Shown: positions 7,808-9,449 of the stretch, one piece after another | Position numbering within the stretch: the stretch's first letter is position 1 | Layout of the letters: each line of letters starts with the position of its first letter | NCBI GenBank assembly: GCA_018224485.1 | Contig: JAGTVE010000195.1 | Span: 1-9,449 of the forward strand | Length of the DNA stretch: 9,449 bases | Direction of reading: 5' to 3' | Source: Thioalkalivibrio sp. | Lineage (GTDB): Bacteria > Pseudomonadota > Gammaproteobacteria > Ectothiorhodospirales > Ectothiorhodospiraceae | The notes under the pieces: model-generated | Told to the model about the DNA's origin: nothing | The model's database searches: none | Seen by the model: only the letters and a program-made list of their open reading frames with translations | Program-made: the position numbers and the translations under genes

Positions 7808-7837
7808 CCTTCGGATGAGCGAGGGAATCGGCACGCG

Positions 7838-7867
7838 GCGACCAGAGCGCTACGAGCGAACTATACT
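7838..7867 (+). promoter_or_regulatory. Candidate distal sigma-70 promoter for rpoD
   Basis: The -10 hexamer TATACT (7862-7867, five of six consensus positions) has a weak -35, GCGACC (7838-7843, three of six), with an 18-base spacer. It stands in otherwise GC-rich DNA. Transcription would start near 7874. It carries the same -10 hexamer as the proximal candidate 95 bases downstream. Confidence 0.4.
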
Positions 7868-7934
7868 CCCGACAGGGTGGGAGAGAGGCAGGTATGGGGA
7901 TGCCCACGCCTGTTCGTACACCAGCTTTTCGCAC

Positions 7935-7962
7935 CTGCAAAATCAGTATTCTCTGCTATACT
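7935..7962 (+). promoter_or_regulatory. Candidate proximal extended -10 promoter for rpoD
   Basis: TGCTATACT (7954-7962) is a TGn-extended -10 box with hexamer TATACT (7957-7962), inside an AT-rich island of about 70 bases. The -35 is poor (CTGCAA at 7935-7940, 16-base spacer), as is common for extended -10 promoters. The start point would be near 7969, giving a leader of about 37 nt. The arms TCTCT (7950-7954) and AGAGA (7964-7968) flank the -10 symmetrically. Confidence 0.55.
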
Positions 7963-7991
7963 AAGAGATTCGATTTTTAGACGTTATCCTC

Positions 7992-7995
7992 GGAG
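7992..7995 (+). promoter_or_regulatory. rpoD ribosome binding site
   Basis: GGAG ten bases ahead of the ATG at 8006. The spacing is slightly long. It supports that ATG as the start and so the [15 protein letters not shown]-terminus; the next in-frame ATGs lie deep inside conserved region 1.1. Confidence 0.6.
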
Positions 7996-8005
7996 TACAC
8001 ACGCG

Positions 8006-9449
<1,444 letters not shown>

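Noticed and set aside
6264..7940. 558-aa open frame on the minus strand opposite dnaG
   Set aside because: The plus strand encodes canonical DNA primase. The antisense product has no recognisable motif and crosses into the rpoD promoter region.

Overview
The window looks like chromosomal DNA from a high-GC gammaproteobacterium. Several proteins resemble their Escherichia coli counterparts: DnaG starts MAGRIPQAFIDDLL with the CHC2 zinc ligands at the same residue numbers, RpoD region 2.4 is unmistakable, and the SPOR domain is of the DamX type. The linked set aroB, dgt, damX-like and hemE, next to yqeY associated with rpsU, dnaG and rpoD, is reminiscent of purple-sulfur and sulfur-oxidising lineages such as Ectothiorhodospiraceae. 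That placement is inference from gene content and base composition; no 16S or database search was possible.

Layout. Bases 1-1698 carry a leftward cluster: rpsU (71 aa, ribosomal protein bS21), yqeY (152 aa, GatB/YqeY domain) and hemE (uroporphyrinogen decarboxylase, 3' end beyond the window). A roughly 146-base divergent intergenic region holds the rpsU promoter. Rightward from 1845 come aroB (3-dehydroquinate synthase), dgt (HD-domain dNTP triphosphohydrolase), a DamX-like AAA-TM-SPOR membrane protein and dnaG (primase), tightly packed. A 257-base promoter region follows, then rpoD (primary sigma factor, cut after residue 481 by the window end). No stretch longer than 300 bases lacks a gene.

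How the genes relate. All are housekeeping: translation (rpsU, probably yqeY), replication initiation (dnaG), transcription (rpoD), shikimate pathway (aroB), nucleotide-pool sanitation (dgt), cell division (damX-like) and haem synthesis (hemE). The notable point is the arrangement. The classic macromolecular-synthesis order rpsU-(yqeY)-dnaG-rpoD is broken: rpsU-yqeY point left and are joined to hemE, while dnaG-rpoD point right and follow aroB-dgt-damX. A single inversion of a divergent ancestor (rpoD-dnaG-yqeY-rpsU facing away from aroB-dgt-damX-hemE), with breakpoints at dnaG/yqeY and damX/hemE, gives exactly this order. As a result dnaG is placed downstream of a shikimate/division gene set.

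I found no mobile element, CRISPR array, tRNA, rRNA, toxin-antitoxin or defence system, and no convincing undescribed system. The points most worth a second look are the inversion, a sigma-32-like promoter and two TATACT -10 boxes ahead of rpoD, an arginine in place of the Walker A lysine of the DamX-like ATPase, and the dgt start embedded in aroB.
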